A stretch of 64,000 nt of DNA from Leptospiraceae bacterium (GCA_024233865.1 JACKPA010000004.1:1-64000), one strand, 5' to 3'. Positions 18,752 through 28,089 are shown, counted from the first letter of the stretch. Numbers and translations: made by a program. Notes: a model not told the origin generated them from the sequence alone.

Positions 18752-19672
18752 CTAAACCTCTGCTACGATTTTCTCAGAAATTTCCCATAGCTTCTTGGAT
18801 AACTCCTTATCTTCAGAGTCTTTCCTTGCTTTTGCAACATTACAATCTGCAAAGTAGCTCCCCGAAAGTGAAGCAACATTCGGATTGGTTGCAACATAAC
18901 ATTCAGTTGCTGCACCCTGTGTGATCGTTTTTAAAAAAAGCGGCTTAATCATTCCAAACAAGATATTGGCAATAGAATTCATGTGACGACTCAAATTGGT
19001 TTGAATTACTCCCGGATGAACGGCATAGGCTGTCTTTTTAGTTCCCGCGAACTTACGAGCAAGTTCTTTGGCAAACAAAAGATTTGCAAATTTGGACTGT
19101 CCGTAAAAGGGCCAAGCACTATATCCTTTCTCACCATTTAAATTGTCAAATTGAATTCCTCCCTTAGGAGCCATGTTATGAGCTGAACTGCTTAGCATTA
19201 CAACTCTACCTTCTTCCGTTAATTCACTCAATAAACCGGTAACTAAAATAAAATGACCTATGTGATTTGTAAAAAATTGCAATTCATACCCATAAGCTTT
19301 TTCTAACTTAGGCAATGCCATAATCCCCGCATTGCAGATAATTACGTCTAATTTGATTTTATCTTTTTTGATTGATTCCACACAAGCACGAACACTTGAT
19401 GGGTCTGATAATTCACAGGCATAACCTTTTGAGTTAGCCCCACCTACTTCCTTACAGGCTTCATTTGCTTTTTCTAAGGTTCTGGCAGTTCCGACTACTT
19501 TTGCTCCCCGCATGGCAAGAACTCTCATGGATTCTTTTCCCAATCCAGAGTTACATCCGGTAATTAAAATTGTTTTGTTAGCCAAGGATATTCCAGAAGT
19601 AACTTCTTCTGCAGTGGAACCGTTTCCAAAGCCATTTGGACCTTTTGGTTTGATAAGTGATACTAAAGACAT
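18752..19672 (-). CDS. Short-chain dehydrogenase/reductase
   Basis: A 306-residue classical SDR. The nucleotide-binding motif TGCNSGLGKE, the NAG motif (VIICNAGIMAL), the catalytic Ser in VVMLSSSAHNMAP and the YGQSK catalytic Tyr/Lys are all present. The sequence resembles the retinol dehydrogenase/WW-domain oxidoreductase branch, which is NADP(H)-linked as a rule. The physiological substrate cannot be assigned. It starts six bases after the TPR gene at 19678, so the two are probably co-transcribed. Confidence 0.9.
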   Translation of the reverse strand: MSLVSLIKPKGPNGFGNGSTAEEVTSGISLANKTILITGCNSGLGKESMRVLAMRGAKVVGTARTLEKANEACKEVGGANSKGYACELSDPSSVRACVESIKKDKIKLDVIICNAGIMALPKLEKAYGYELQFFTNHIGHFILVTGLLSELTEEGRVVMLSSSAHNMAPKGGIQFDNLNGEKGYSAWPFYGQSKFANLLFAKELARKFAGTKKTAYAVHPGVIQTNLSRHMNSIANILFGMIKPLFLKTITQGAATECYVATNPNVASLSGSYFADCNVAKARKDSEDKELSKKLWEISEKIVAEV

Positions 19673-19677
19673 ATAAG

Positions 19678-21375
19678 CTAATTTCCTTTTTGTTGTGTTT
19701 TGATTGCTTTTTCCAGATTATCCAACGCTACAACGTAATCCGGTTTGTACAATATGGCAAATTTATACTCATTAATAGAGTCTTCAATTTTTCCCTGCTC
19801 AAAGTACAGCAAACCCAAAGCGTTATAAGCTTCGATATAATCCGGTTTTGATTTGATGGCAAGTTTAAAATGTTTAATTGCATCTTCCCATTTGCCAAGT
19901 TTTTTATAGGTTATACCCAAATGATAGTAAGTTTCAGGATAAGAAGGATTATTTTTTACCGCTTTTTTAAACTCTTCTACGGCTTTTTCAAAGTTGTTTT
20001 GCTTTACATAAATTTGACCAAGACTATAGTGGATACCCATTATGTCAGGGTTAAACTTGATTGCACTTTTGAAATTCCACAGTGCTTCCTCTAACTTTTC
20101 AAGCTTCAAATACAGCTTACCGAGACTAAAATAAGCATCAAAATACTTGGATTTGTTTTTGATGGCGAGTTTATAATTTTTAATGGCTTCTTCAAATTGT
20201 TTTTCTTTTTCATGCACAGAACCAAGGCTATAGTAAGCTTCTGCGTATTTGGGATAATATTCAATGGCAATTCTGTATTCGTGCATGGCTGTATCTATTT
20301 TTCCTTTGTCTTCATACACAAGACCTAGGTTATAATGAGCTTCCGAATAATCAAATTTATTGCGAATGGCAAGCAGGTATTCTTGTATGGAATCATCAAT
20401 TCTATCTAGCTCATGCCATGCTTTCCCCAAATTATTATGGGCTTCTGCATAACTAGGCTCAAATCTTAAAGCAAGCTTGTAATGCTTGACCGCTTCTTGT
20501 ACGCGACCTTGTTTGAAATACGCCAAACCCAAATGATTATGAGCTTCCGCATTATCCGGAGCATACTCCAAAGCAAGTTGATATTTTACAATTGCTTCAT
20601 CTATCCTGCCTTGGTTATAATATGTAATCCCTAAATTGTAGTGGGCTTCTGCAAAATCAAAGCTATAATCAACTATCTTTTCCCATTCCCTTAGTGCGTC
20701 TTCAATTCTACCTTGTTTATTATAAACGACTCCCAGGTTATTTCGGGCTTCTATAAACTCAGGATTGTATTTAATGGCTAGTTCGTATTCTTCTATTGCC
20801 TTTTCGGGAAGATTTTTTTGAATATAAATGTTCCCCAAATTATTATGGGCTTCCGCGAAGTCAAATTTATACTGAATAGCGCTTTGGAATGCATTCAGGG
20901 CGGCATCTATAGTTTCTTTTTTGGTGTAACAGACTCCCAGATTATAGTGAAAATTCCCATCATCAGGTTTTAAACTTATGGCAATCTTCCACTCTTCGAT
21001 GGCTTCATCTACTAACCCGTTGTTGACATAAACTACTCCAAGATTGTTGTGCGCGTCTACAAAATTCGGATCAAATTGTATGGCAATTCGATAGTGCTTT
21101 ATCGCATCTACTATCATACCCCGCTCATAATAAACCATTCCAAGGCTATTGTGAGCAACAACCAATTCAGGATTGTATAGTATTGCTTGTTTAAGGTGGT
21201 CTACTGCTCGCCCCAAGTCTCCCCCGTTAAAGTAAGCCATACCGAGGTTATAATGAGCGTCCGCACTATTTTTATAAACTTTTTGGTTATTTTCATCCGA
21301 AAATGTGGGTACAACAAAAAGCAAAGTAGTTAAAAAAAAAGTATTGAATAAATTTAATTTTTTACGTTTCTTCAT
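19678..21375 (-). CDS. Exported TPR-repeat protein
   Basis: A 565-residue protein with a signal peptide (hydrophobic about 9-24, ending PTFS) and then about fifteen consecutive 34-residue tetratricopeptide repeats filling residues 37-560. Each repeat shows the A-x-Y-N-L-G-x-x-Y and A-I-x-x-Y-x-x-A-I pattern; for example EAHNNLGNIY recurs with small changes. TPR solenoids hold protein partners, here presumably in the periplasm or at the outer membrane. The repeats are near-identical in length, suggesting expansion by tandem duplication. No enzymatic domain is visible. Confidence 0.9.
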   Translation of the reverse strand: MKKRKKLNLFNTFFLTTLLFVVPTFSDENNQKVYKNSADAHYNLGMAYFNGGDLGRAVDHLKQAILYNPELVVAHNSLGMVYYERGMIVDAIKHYRIAIQFDPNFVDAHNNLGVVYVNNGLVDEAIEEWKIAISLKPDDGNFHYNLGVCYTKKETIDAALNAFQSAIQYKFDFAEAHNNLGNIYIQKNLPEKAIEEYELAIKYNPEFIEARNNLGVVYNKQGRIEDALREWEKIVDYSFDFAEAHYNLGITYYNQGRIDEAIVKYQLALEYAPDNAEAHNHLGLAYFKQGRVQEAVKHYKLALRFEPSYAEAHNNLGKAWHELDRIDDSIQEYLLAIRNKFDYSEAHYNLGLVYEDKGKIDTAMHEYRIAIEYYPKYAEAYYSLGSVHEKEKQFEEAIKNYKLAIKNKSKYFDAYFSLGKLYLKLEKLEEALWNFKSAIKFNPDIMGIHYSLGQIYVKQNNFEKAVEEFKKAVKNNPSYPETYYHLGITYKKLGKWEDAIKHFKLAIKSKPDYIEAYNALGLLYFEQGKIEDSINEYKFAILYKPDYVVALDNLEKAIKTQQKGN

Positions 21376-21524
21376 ATATTAAAACTATTTTAGCTCATTT
21401 TGATTCATTTTATCTTTTATTAAAATAGGATCAATCCTATTTTTTAGAATAAAAACTTGACCTTAGTTTTGATTAAATTTAATTTGATAGAGTCCAAGAT
21501 ACTTAAATAGTATCTACCATTATT

Positions 21525-22109
21525 ATGAGTTCAAACTTTTTTACTAAAAAATATACAGTTATCAATATTTCAGGAAAGCTAGACAAGTACCTAGGTGAAG
21601 AATTGATAGAGCAAATAGATGAAATTGTACATTTAAGTCCGGTTATTTTAGTTGATCTTTCTGCTTTGGAATCCATTGATTTAGACGGAATTTCTTGTTT
21701 GCAGCAATTCGGAGAATTAATTAAAAACCAAAACAATACAAATTTTATTGCCATCGCCTCCAAAAATGATAAAATTAAAGAAGAGTTGGAAAATCTAAAA
21801 CTCCCACCTGAAGTTAGAGTGTTTAATGACAAGTCTGTTGCAAAAGAATTTTTAGAAAAGCAGTACAATGCAAGCGTAAAAGCCGAAAATAAACCTCTAC
21901 CAAACCAAATCGAGGTACCTATTGATAAAACGCGAGAACTCCCAAGCCAATCACCTGCTAAAGAACTTTTTTATATCAATTGCCCCAATTGTAGCGTTAA
22001 ACTCAGGGCTTATGCAGAAGGAAACCACGCTTGTCCCAAGTGCAAAACGCGTTTTTTTGTTCATTCCGACAAAACCATTTCTTTGTTTGAAAGCATTTCT
22101 TTGCAATAA
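21525..22109 (+). CDS. STAS-domain protein with C-terminal zinc ribbon
   Basis: A 194-residue protein. Residues 1-105 match an anti-anti-sigma (STAS) fold; LVDLSALESIDLDGISCLQQF marks the usual phosphorylation loop, where the conserved Ser seems replaced by Asp or Ile. After a linker, CPNCSVKLRAYAEGNHACPK gives a CxxC-x13-CxxC zinc ribbon. STAS proteins work in partner-switching with anti-sigma kinases and SpoIIE-type phosphatases. One such phosphatase is at 37644, but no link can be shown. The fusion with a zinc ribbon is uncommon. No operon partner. Confidence 0.72.
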   Translation: MSSNFFTKKYTVINISGKLDKYLGEELIEQIDEIVHLSPVILVDLSALESIDLDGISCLQQFGELIKNQNNTNFIAIASKNDKIKEELENLKLPPEVRVFNDKSVAKEFLEKQYNASVKAENKPLPNQIEVPIDKTRELPSQSPAKELFYINCPNCSVKLRAYAEGNHACPKCKTRFFVHSDKTISLFESISLQ

Positions 22110-22131
22110 CCTTGTGATTATTCAGGTCTAA

Positions 22132-22347
22132 TTAAGCCTGATTTGGTATAAAAGGCTTACCTCTGAAAACTAGACTGATTCCTTCAAGGACATTCCGTTT
22201 GTTTTTCTTCAAAGTAGAAATATAACCTCTACAACAGGCGAAATAATCCGTCCCCTTCTTGCTTCTAAAACATCCTGAAACTTTTCGATGTGTTTTCATC
22301 ATTCTGTGATCACGTTCTACTTGGTTGTTGTCAATTGGTTTTTGTAG
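22132..22347 (-). pseudogene. IS66-family transposase remnant, C-terminal part
   Basis: The leftward translation reads PIDNNQVERDHRMMKTHRKV, then SGCFRSKKGTDYFACCRGYI and STLKKNKRNVLEG, stopping at 22132. That is the end of an IS66 TnpC transposase (NNQ-ERD and SGCFRS motifs, including the last catalytic Glu). Only about 70 residues remain, with no start and no upstream catalytic domain. It is a dead insertion-sequence fragment. Confidence 0.85.
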
Positions 22348-22361
22348 TGAAATTATAGTAA

Positions 22362-22381
22362 CGAGCGGTTTAAACCGCTCG
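22362..22381. repeat. Perfect 20-bp palindrome
   Basis: CGAGCGGTTTAAACCGCTCG is a perfect GC-flanked palindrome in AT-rich surroundings, sitting between two IS66 fragments. It could be a hairpin left from a repeat element or a terminator; on the left-going strand it is preceded, not followed, by a T run, so terminator function is doubtful. Confidence 0.5.
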
Positions 22382-22400
22382 AAAAAAGAAGGTTAAACCT

Positions 22401-22420
22401 TATGTCGAACTCACGTTATC
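22401..22420. repeat. Dispersed motif, copy 1 (Leptospira-like)
   Basis: The reverse complement reads TAACGTGAGTTCGACATA. A close variant, TAACGTGAGTTTCGGATAAG, lies at 26922-26941. Such motifs recur between genes in Leptospira genomes as I recall; that is memory, not a search. Confidence 0.4.
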
Positions 22421-22429
22421 TTATTCAGC

Positions 22430-22480
22430 GAAGTACCCGAAGGTGTAACAAGTCCTGTTCAATACGGAGAGTATATAAAA
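22430..22480 (+). pseudogene. IS66-family transposase remnant, internal part
   Basis: In the rightward direction the frame reads EVPEGVTSPVQYGEYIKCI, matching the PEGVTAPVQYGPRIKA segment near the middle of IS66 transposases. Similarity fades after about 17 residues and a stop follows at 22540. It points the opposite way from the C-terminal fragment at 22132, so at least one inversion or two insertions were involved. The rest of 22382-22618 shows nothing else I can name. Confidence 0.65.
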
Positions 22481-22618
22481 TGCATAGGTGGTAATCGAGA
22501 TGAGTGGATGTCTATCTTTTGCTGTAGTAATCGACGCTAGGGTTTTAATGAGATTATTTCGTAACAAAACAAAGCCAGTTCTGACGTAAAAACAGACGGT
22601 ACAATTTACGGTTGAATT

Positions 22619-23035
22619 TCAGTAAAGGATTGTCGCAACAAGATTTCTACTTCCGCCGTGATTTCTATGCTCACATAGATAGATTCCCTGCCAAGTCCCA
22701 AGATTTAGCTTGCCGTTTGTGATAGGAATATGCAGAGACACACCAAAAATCGAACTCTTAATATGAGCTGGCATATCGTCTTCGCCTTCATAGGTGTGGT
22801 AGAAATAAGATTTGTTTTCCACTATATCAGAAAAAAAATTTTCAAAGTCTTTTCGAACGGAACTGTCAGCATTTTCATTGATGGACAAACTGGCACTTGT
22901 ATGCTTTATCAGAAGGAAAAGAATCCCGGTTTGAATAGATTCGATTTCCGGAATATTTTCCAGTATTTCTGAAGTTATGAGATGAAAACCACGTTTTCTT
23001 GCTTGTAATACGATTTCTTTTTGAACGATGTTCAT
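22619..23035 (-). CDS. YjbQ/UPF0047 family protein
   Basis: A 138-residue protein with all hallmark motifs of the YjbQ family: LLIKHTSASLSINENAD, EDDMPAHIKSS and LGTWQGIYLCEHR, whose His residues form the metal site. Family members have weak thiamine-phosphate synthase activity, but the physiological role is unsettled. It is nine bases downstream of the oxidoreductase at 23045 and probably shares its transcript. Confidence 0.93.
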   Translation of the reverse strand: MNIVQKEIVLQARKRGFHLITSEILENIPEIESIQTGILFLLIKHTSASLSINENADSSVRKDFENFFSDIVENKSYFYHTYEGEDDMPAHIKSSIFGVSLHIPITNGKLNLGTWQGIYLCEHRNHGGSRNLVATILY

Positions 23036-23044
23036 TGCTTTCTC

Positions 23045-23707
23045 TTATTTTTTCAGAATATTTCTAACCTTTAAAAGATATTTTTCATATTCCAGCAGTT
23101 TTAGCTTGAGAGCGTCTTCGGACAACCTGGCAGGTCCAAAAACAATAAATGGTTCTAGTGGCACCATACCATTGAATCGAAAAATGTTGTACTGTATGGG
23201 TTGAAGCATTGTTTCCACATCGATTGCATGCATACTATCTTTTTGATAAGATTTTTCCGATCCTCCGGTTGTGAAGCATAGTAGAGCTTTTTTGTCTTTA
23301 AATGTTATAGCATTGCTGTAAACTCCTATGTCACCTCCGTAAGAATACCCAAAGGCAAAGACCCTATCAACCCAACCTTTCAAAATTGCCGGTATAGAAA
23401 ACCACCAAAGAGGAAAGTTAAAAATCAGTAGATCAGCGTTTTCCAATTTTTGCATTTCTGCTTTTAGATCGTCCGCAAAAAGTCCGTTTTCTGCGGCGTG
23501 TTTTTGCTCCATTTGGAATTTGTAATAAGGGGCACTGCTTAAACTTTTAAAGTCTTTTTGGGAAGCTATCGGATTGAAGTTCATTTTGTACAAATCGCTA
23601 ATTTCAACATGATCACCCTGAGTTTCAAAGATTTCAACTGCCTTATTTTTTAATGCACTGCAAAAAGATTCCGGATTTTCATGTGCATGGACTATAAAAA
23701 TGTTCAT
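23045..23707 (-). CDS. NAD(P)H dehydrogenase (quinone), flavodoxin fold
   Basis: A 220-residue flavoprotein of the NQO1/MdaB/KefF-like family. FIVHAHENPESFCSALKN forms the FMN/FAD phosphate loop; NFPLWWFSIPAILKGWVDRV and CFTTGGSEKSY are the other flavin-contact motifs. It should reduce quinones or related electrophiles with two electrons. The start is ATG 23707, with AGAGGAAAGGG upstream; an in-frame extension to 23755 has no such site. Operon with the YjbQ gene. Confidence 0.92.
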   Translation of the reverse strand: MNIFIVHAHENPESFCSALKNKAVEIFETQGDHVEISDLYKMNFNPIASQKDFKSLSSAPYYKFQMEQKHAAENGLFADDLKAEMQKLENADLLIFNFPLWWFSIPAILKGWVDRVFAFGYSYGGDIGVYSNAITFKDKKALLCFTTGGSEKSYQKDSMHAIDVETMLQPIQYNIFRFNGMVPLEPFIVFGPARLSEDALKLKLLEYEKYLLKVRNILKK

Positions 23708-23806
23708 ATAAGTACCCTTTCCTCTGTTACAAAGGTTTACTTTTAAATCACTCAAGTCGAGTGAAAATTTGTATCAAATTTCATTTCTTTAAAATTTATA
23801 GTTCGC

Positions 23807-24118
23807 ATGGATATGATAAAGGAATATATTGAGAGAATTCACTGCTTAAAGCAAAAAAAACCGGCTTTAGAGTTGGATGATATATATGAAGTTATAGATT
23901 TTGTTGCTGAAACACACGATATTTACATTGATAAAGTTCATGAAGAATATATCAGAAATTTGTTTTATATTGCTCCTTATATAGAAAAGGTTTATACAAT
24001 TACGGAAGATATGGAATGGCCCTACCAAGCCAAAAGGATCATCAATGGAAATTTTCCTTTGGAAGATATTCCAACTCATATTCGAGAAACAGCACAAAAC
24101 CTGTATTACAAAGAATAG
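23807..24118 (+). CDS. Hypothetical protein
   Basis: A 103-residue acidic, mostly helical protein that I do not recognise. It is rich in Tyr, Ile and Glu, has no signal or membrane segment, and contains a regular LELDDIYEVIDFVAETHDIY helix. ATG 23807 and ATG 23813 are both possible starts. It diverges from the quinone oxidoreductase gene and stands alone, except for a possible tiny ORF 24 bases downstream. Confidence 0.55.
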   Translation: MDMIKEYIERIHCLKQKKPALELDDIYEVIDFVAETHDIYIDKVHEEYIRNLFYIAPYIEKVYTITEDMEWPYQAKRIINGNFPLEDIPTHIRETAQNLYYKE

Positions 24119-24142
24119 GCTTTAAAAATTAAATAATCCGCC

Positions 24143-24292
24143 ATGTTTATTGATTTTATCTTGCGAAATTTCTATAATACAGCTCAAAAAAAGTTTACCG
24201 AAAAACTTAACTTTATTTTAAAATCCTCTTTTCCTGAATGTATTGATTTACAAGAAAAGAAAACTTTACATTTATCTATTTTGAATACATAG
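24143..24292 (+). CDS. Possible small ORF (49 residues)
   Basis: ATG 24143 opens a 49-codon frame (MFIDFILRNFYNTAQKKFTE...) downstream of the hypothetical gene. It has an amphipathic helical look and one Cys, but no ribosome-binding site in front. It may be real, or a decayed relic. The rest of 24119-24337 holds nothing recognisable. Confidence 0.25.
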   Translation: MFIDFILRNFYNTAQKKFTEKLNFILKSSFPECIDLQEKKTLHLSILNT

Positions 24293-24337
24293 AATACCCT
24301 TTATTTTTGCTAATTGTGGAACACCCCGATTTTCGGT

Positions 24338-26725
24338 TTAAGATTTTGGAGATAAGTTAATTATTGTATCCACAAGCGATTGTTCCAAATTTAGTTTTTC
24401 AGCAATCACTTCCGGAGACCAATTGTAGTTTTCATATAAACTCAAAACTTTTGCTTTTTTCAGTTTTACAAGGTCACCGTCTTTATCCCGTTTTCCAATT
24501 TTGGGACCTTTTCCGATATTTCCGTTTATTCCGTTATTGGTTTTTCTTGGTCTTGATTTTTTATTTTTATTTGGAGGAGCCTCGATAAGATTTACATAGT
24601 TATTCATTTCTTCGTATTTTGTTTCTACATCATTTATCAACTCTTTAAAGCCACCACGGATTTCCTCCAATCTTTTTTCCATAGTAACAACTTGTTTATG
24701 ACGTAAAGAAAGGTCAGACATAAGATTTTCAATTTTCTCAAATTTGGACTCAATAAATTTAATATCAGTGCTTCTTAAATTTAAGGTTGAAAATTGCTTA
24801 TCCAATTCGGTAAAAGTTTTTTGCATTTCTTCCTCCTTTACCTCAAGGTATTCTAATTGTTCCACTACTTCCGCGATTCTTTCTTTAAGTCCTTGAGCCT
24901 TCTTGTCTTGGCTGCTTACGGTATTGGTGACCTGTCCGATTTTTTTGCTCATTCCATAAACTTCATTGATCATGTTTTCGATAATTTTTTGTAAGTCTCG
25001 CACTTCTTCAAATTTAGAATCGAGTACTTTTATCACGTCAACGGAATCAGAAAGTTCTTTGCTTCTTTCCTGGATTATATCACAGTAGTTATTGGTTTTT
25101 TCCAAATCTTCTTGAAGATTTTTGATTTTTTGATTTTGTTCGTCAATGTATTGAAGACTTTCACCGGCAGTTTGATTAATAGATTTTATCATTTCCGTAT
25201 TTTTTATATATTCGCTTAGGTTATTTTCTTCGTCTTTTAGAGTTTTAATAGTGGATGTAATACGGTTAAAAGTTTCTTGTAGCTCTTGTAATGAATTTTC
25301 CGTAGATTTTAAGACGCTACCGCTTTCCAAAGATTGAATTTTTTCATCAATTGAATTTATGCTTTCTTTTAGTTGTTTTGTCTCTTCTCCAATGTCTTGC
25401 AATAATTCTAACTTTAATTTTTTGGCACTATTTACGTCTTTATCCAAATCCGATTTTATGGTTAGATATTCTTCTTTGGATTTTGCGAGTTCTTGTTTAC
25501 TGATTTTTATAAAATCTACATTGGCATTTTCGAGCTGATCAAGGTGAGCTTGAACTTGGTGTAGTAAAATTTTTGATTGCCTGGAAACCCTTTCATCCAG
25601 ATATTTATTAAAATCTTCAATTTTCTTTTTTTCTTTTTCTATTATTTTGTTGGATTGCCTGGAAATTTTTTCATCTAGCTCTTTGGCAAAATCTTCCACT
25701 TTTTGTTTTTCTTTTGAAAGTAAATCGTTACCCACATTTTTTATATTGTCTAAAACCTTTTCGGATTCTAATTGAATATCAATCAACCGATTTTGAGCGT
25801 CATTTACTATTTTTTCACCAAAATCACTTAAAATATTTTCTTGTTGTTCCAACAAATGTATACTAGCATCTTGAATCTTTCCTAAAATAAGCTCTGCGTC
25901 TTCTTTAGTGTTGATAAATTCGGTTTTGATATCTTTATAAAGAAATTCGGTTTTTTGTTGTATGGTTTCTATACTTGTATGAATTGCTTCATCTAGTTGT
26001 GCTTTGTATTGAAGAAATAGTTTTTCCATTTCGGTTTGAAATGCTTCCTTTTTTAAGGTGAATCTGTCTGTTAGAGGGATATCAATTTTTATAATTGTTT
26101 CGTTGTTTTTTTCACTTGAATAATATTTCAAAGAATACCTGTCTATTTTATATTCGTCTATAAACTCACCTTTGGATTTTAACTTTTCAGCCGTTTCAGC
26201 ACTTGAATCATCACTGGATTCAATAAAAAATTTGATCAGTTCCGATAGGCTGGTAGCATTTTGAAACTTGCTTTTTAAAATTACCTCTTCTGTTGGAATT
26301 AAGGTAAACTCGTTTTTTACACGAACGGAAAAATATTCTGGTGTTACATAAAATATCGTTTTAACCAGAGGGTTAAACTTTTTAAAACTATTGCTAAATT
26401 TGGCTATACTTTCAACGGAAAGGTATTCGGCAAATCTTTTCATTCCAATATTATAATCCGTAGGATTGTTCATATTGAGTTCACATTCTTTAAACAGCGC
26501 CCGTTTTACGATGGCTTTGGTTGCTAAAAAAACCAATCCTTTAGCTGCCGCATAACAGGTATCTTCAATATCCGAGCGGTTTATCTTTTTTAACATAGAT
26601 TTCACAACCAGGTTCAATAGGTTTTCCCCCTGAGAACTAAGAAGGTTTACCATAATGGAAACTGGCTTCTTACTTTCTACTGCTGTAGAAACTGCTTTTG
26701 AAATATCTCTTTCAGTGTGATTCAC
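24338..26725 (-). CDS. SpiroCoCo-like long coiled-coil protein
   Basis: A 795-residue protein. Residues 1-235 form a compact, non-coiled domain without a recognised family. Residues about 236-705 are nearly continuous heptad repeats rich in Glu, Lys, Leu and Gln. A basic linker (KKSRPRKTNNG) leads to a C-terminal mini-HTH (LSLYENYNWSPEVIAEKLNL). The coil plus terminal HTH matches the spirochaete SpiroCoCo coiled-coil family. Two near-identical internal segments (KVEDFAKELDEKISRQSNK and KIEDFNKYLDERVSRQSK) show local duplication. A cytoskeletal or scaffold role is inferred. No signal peptide, so cytoplasmic. Transcribed alone. Confidence 0.7.
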   Translation of the reverse strand: MNHTERDISKAVSTAVESKKPVSIMVNLLSSQGENLLNLVVKSMLKKINRSDIEDTCYAAAKGLVFLATKAIVKRALFKECELNMNNPTDYNIGMKRFAEYLSVESIAKFSNSFKKFNPLVKTIFYVTPEYFSVRVKNEFTLIPTEEVILKSKFQNATSLSELIKFFIESSDDSSAETAEKLKSKGEFIDEYKIDRYSLKYYSSEKNNETIIKIDIPLTDRFTLKKEAFQTEMEKLFLQYKAQLDEAIHTSIETIQQKTEFLYKDIKTEFINTKEDAELILGKIQDASIHLLEQQENILSDFGEKIVNDAQNRLIDIQLESEKVLDNIKNVGNDLLSKEKQKVEDFAKELDEKISRQSNKIIEKEKKKIEDFNKYLDERVSRQSKILLHQVQAHLDQLENANVDFIKISKQELAKSKEEYLTIKSDLDKDVNSAKKLKLELLQDIGEETKQLKESINSIDEKIQSLESGSVLKSTENSLQELQETFNRITSTIKTLKDEENNLSEYIKNTEMIKSINQTAGESLQYIDEQNQKIKNLQEDLEKTNNYCDIIQERSKELSDSVDVIKVLDSKFEEVRDLQKIIENMINEVYGMSKKIGQVTNTVSSQDKKAQGLKERIAEVVEQLEYLEVKEEEMQKTFTELDKQFSTLNLRSTDIKFIESKFEKIENLMSDLSLRHKQVVTMEKRLEEIRGGFKELINDVETKYEEMNNYVNLIEAPPNKNKKSRPRKTNNGINGNIGKGPKIGKRDKDGDLVKLKKAKVLSLYENYNWSPEVIAEKLNLEQSLVDTIINLSPKS

Positions 26726-27158
26726 TATTTTAACGCTCTGTTGCTGGTAAATATAGTTATTGATTTAACAAACTTTAAAGAGTGTCAAGTAATTTTATAA
26801 TAAAATAAAATTTGGATTTAGGGGAAAAGGTTTGAAAAATGGATATTTTAGAGACATAATATTTATAAATATCTTAAAACTCGATGTTCAAGTAATTTTT
26901 TGACTAAGCTATTTTATTTTTTAACGTGAGTTTCGGATAAGAAAAAGATCACGCGAAGTCGTGGAGAGATTGTGTAAAAGTTGTTTTATTTCTGATGTTA
27001 TAAAAGATAATATATTCATTATAATGATAATATTCTATTATAGTAAAAATATTTTTGATATATTAAACCATCCGCGTTAATCCTGTCAATTTCAAAATTG
27101 TCTACTTAGGCACGGCTATTGAGAGCATTAAAGCCAAAAATGTTGCACAACAAGTCTA
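26726..27158. other. Intergenic region with dispersed motif
   Basis: No supported gene in 433 bases. It carries TAACGTGAGTTTCGGATAAG at 26922-26941, a variant of the motif at 22401-22420. After it comes CACG-CGAAGT-CGTG, a small hairpin. Around 27070 ATCCGCGTTAATCCTGTC weakly resembles the repeat at 63919. The remainder is AT-rich with no clear signal. Confidence 0.4.
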
Positions 27159-27932
27159 TCAGTACAAAACCGTTCCAGGTGGTAGTGTTTTGGCTTCGGA
27201 AATCATCTTGTCTAAAATAGGAATTGCATTTCCTCGGAGGTGAACTCCGTCACTACTGTATTTTATAGTAGGAAGTAAACCCGATTTATCCGAGAACTTT
27301 AGCCTGAGAAGCAAAAATACTGCATTTTTATCCTCTTTCACTTCTTGTATCATAAACTTTTCAAATTCTATTGCAAAAATATTGGCATAAACATCATATA
27401 CGGGTGGAAGACCATAAACTATGATTTTTGCATCTGGAAACATGGCTCTTAATCCGTGAAATGCCAAGCTCGCTTCTTGTTTTATTTCTTCAAAATCTTG
27501 GTAGCTCAAAAGGGGATTACCTCCGAAACAGCCTACAACAACATTTTTTATATTAAAATCTTGCAATTCCGCAGATAAGTCTTTTGCCGTTTTTAAAAAA
27601 TTCGGACTACCGCTTCCGGGCTGTGCAAAATTGAGCCTGTAGTCAACTTGGGTTAGATTTTTTGCAATAAAAGCAATCAAAGAATCTCCAAAGGCTATGG
27701 AAACGTTTCTTTCAGTGGATTTTGATTTGTAATTCAAAATATTGTTTCTAAAGATTTCCAAAGATTGTTCTTGCAAACGATAAGCCGGAAAACCTCCGGT
27801 ATACGGCTTTCTTTTGGATTCTATCATCCATTTTGCTAAAGTCTTTGCTTTGTTTTTTTTATGCATTTTTTTTATAATGGGTTTCTCGGAAATATCTTTT
27901 AAAATCGCCTGAGCTAAAAAACTAGGATCCAT
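27159..27932 (-). CDS. SGNH/GDSL-like hydrolase
   Basis: A 257-residue protein. IAFGDSLIAFIAKNL is the GDS block with the nucleophile Ser; NVVVGCFGGNPLL is the G/N block, and YSSDGVHLRGNAI is the D-x-x-H block carrying the catalytic Asp and His. No signal peptide is seen, so it acts in the cytoplasm or on the inner face. SGNH enzymes remove acyl or acetyl groups from diverse substrates; none can be assigned here. Transcribed alone, leftward. Confidence 0.75.
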   Translation of the reverse strand: MDPSFLAQAILKDISEKPIIKKMHKKNKAKTLAKWMIESKRKPYTGGFPAYRLQEQSLEIFRNNILNYKSKSTERNVSIAFGDSLIAFIAKNLTQVDYRLNFAQPGSGSPNFLKTAKDLSAELQDFNIKNVVVGCFGGNPLLSYQDFEEIKQEASLAFHGLRAMFPDAKIIVYGLPPVYDVYANIFAIEFEKFMIQEVKEDKNAVFLLLRLKFSDKSGLLPTIKYSSDGVHLRGNAIPILDKMISEAKTLPPGTVLY

Positions 27933-28089
27933 TGGTTTTCCTCCCTAAAACTTTAGTGTGTAAATTGGTATAATGGTTGTTTTATAATGGTGTTATGTCA
28001 ATTAACTCATGGCTAATTGTGAGAATTGGTTTTAAATTTCTTGCATTTTTATAGGAATACGTTAGCATATAAAAAAGTATTAAGAGAAG

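Noticed and set aside
22382..22540. Possible structured RNA or group II intron end
   Set aside because: The GC-richer stretch reads as an IS66 transposase fragment (PEGVTSPVQYG) in one frame, and no domain V-like hairpin or intron boundary is visible.
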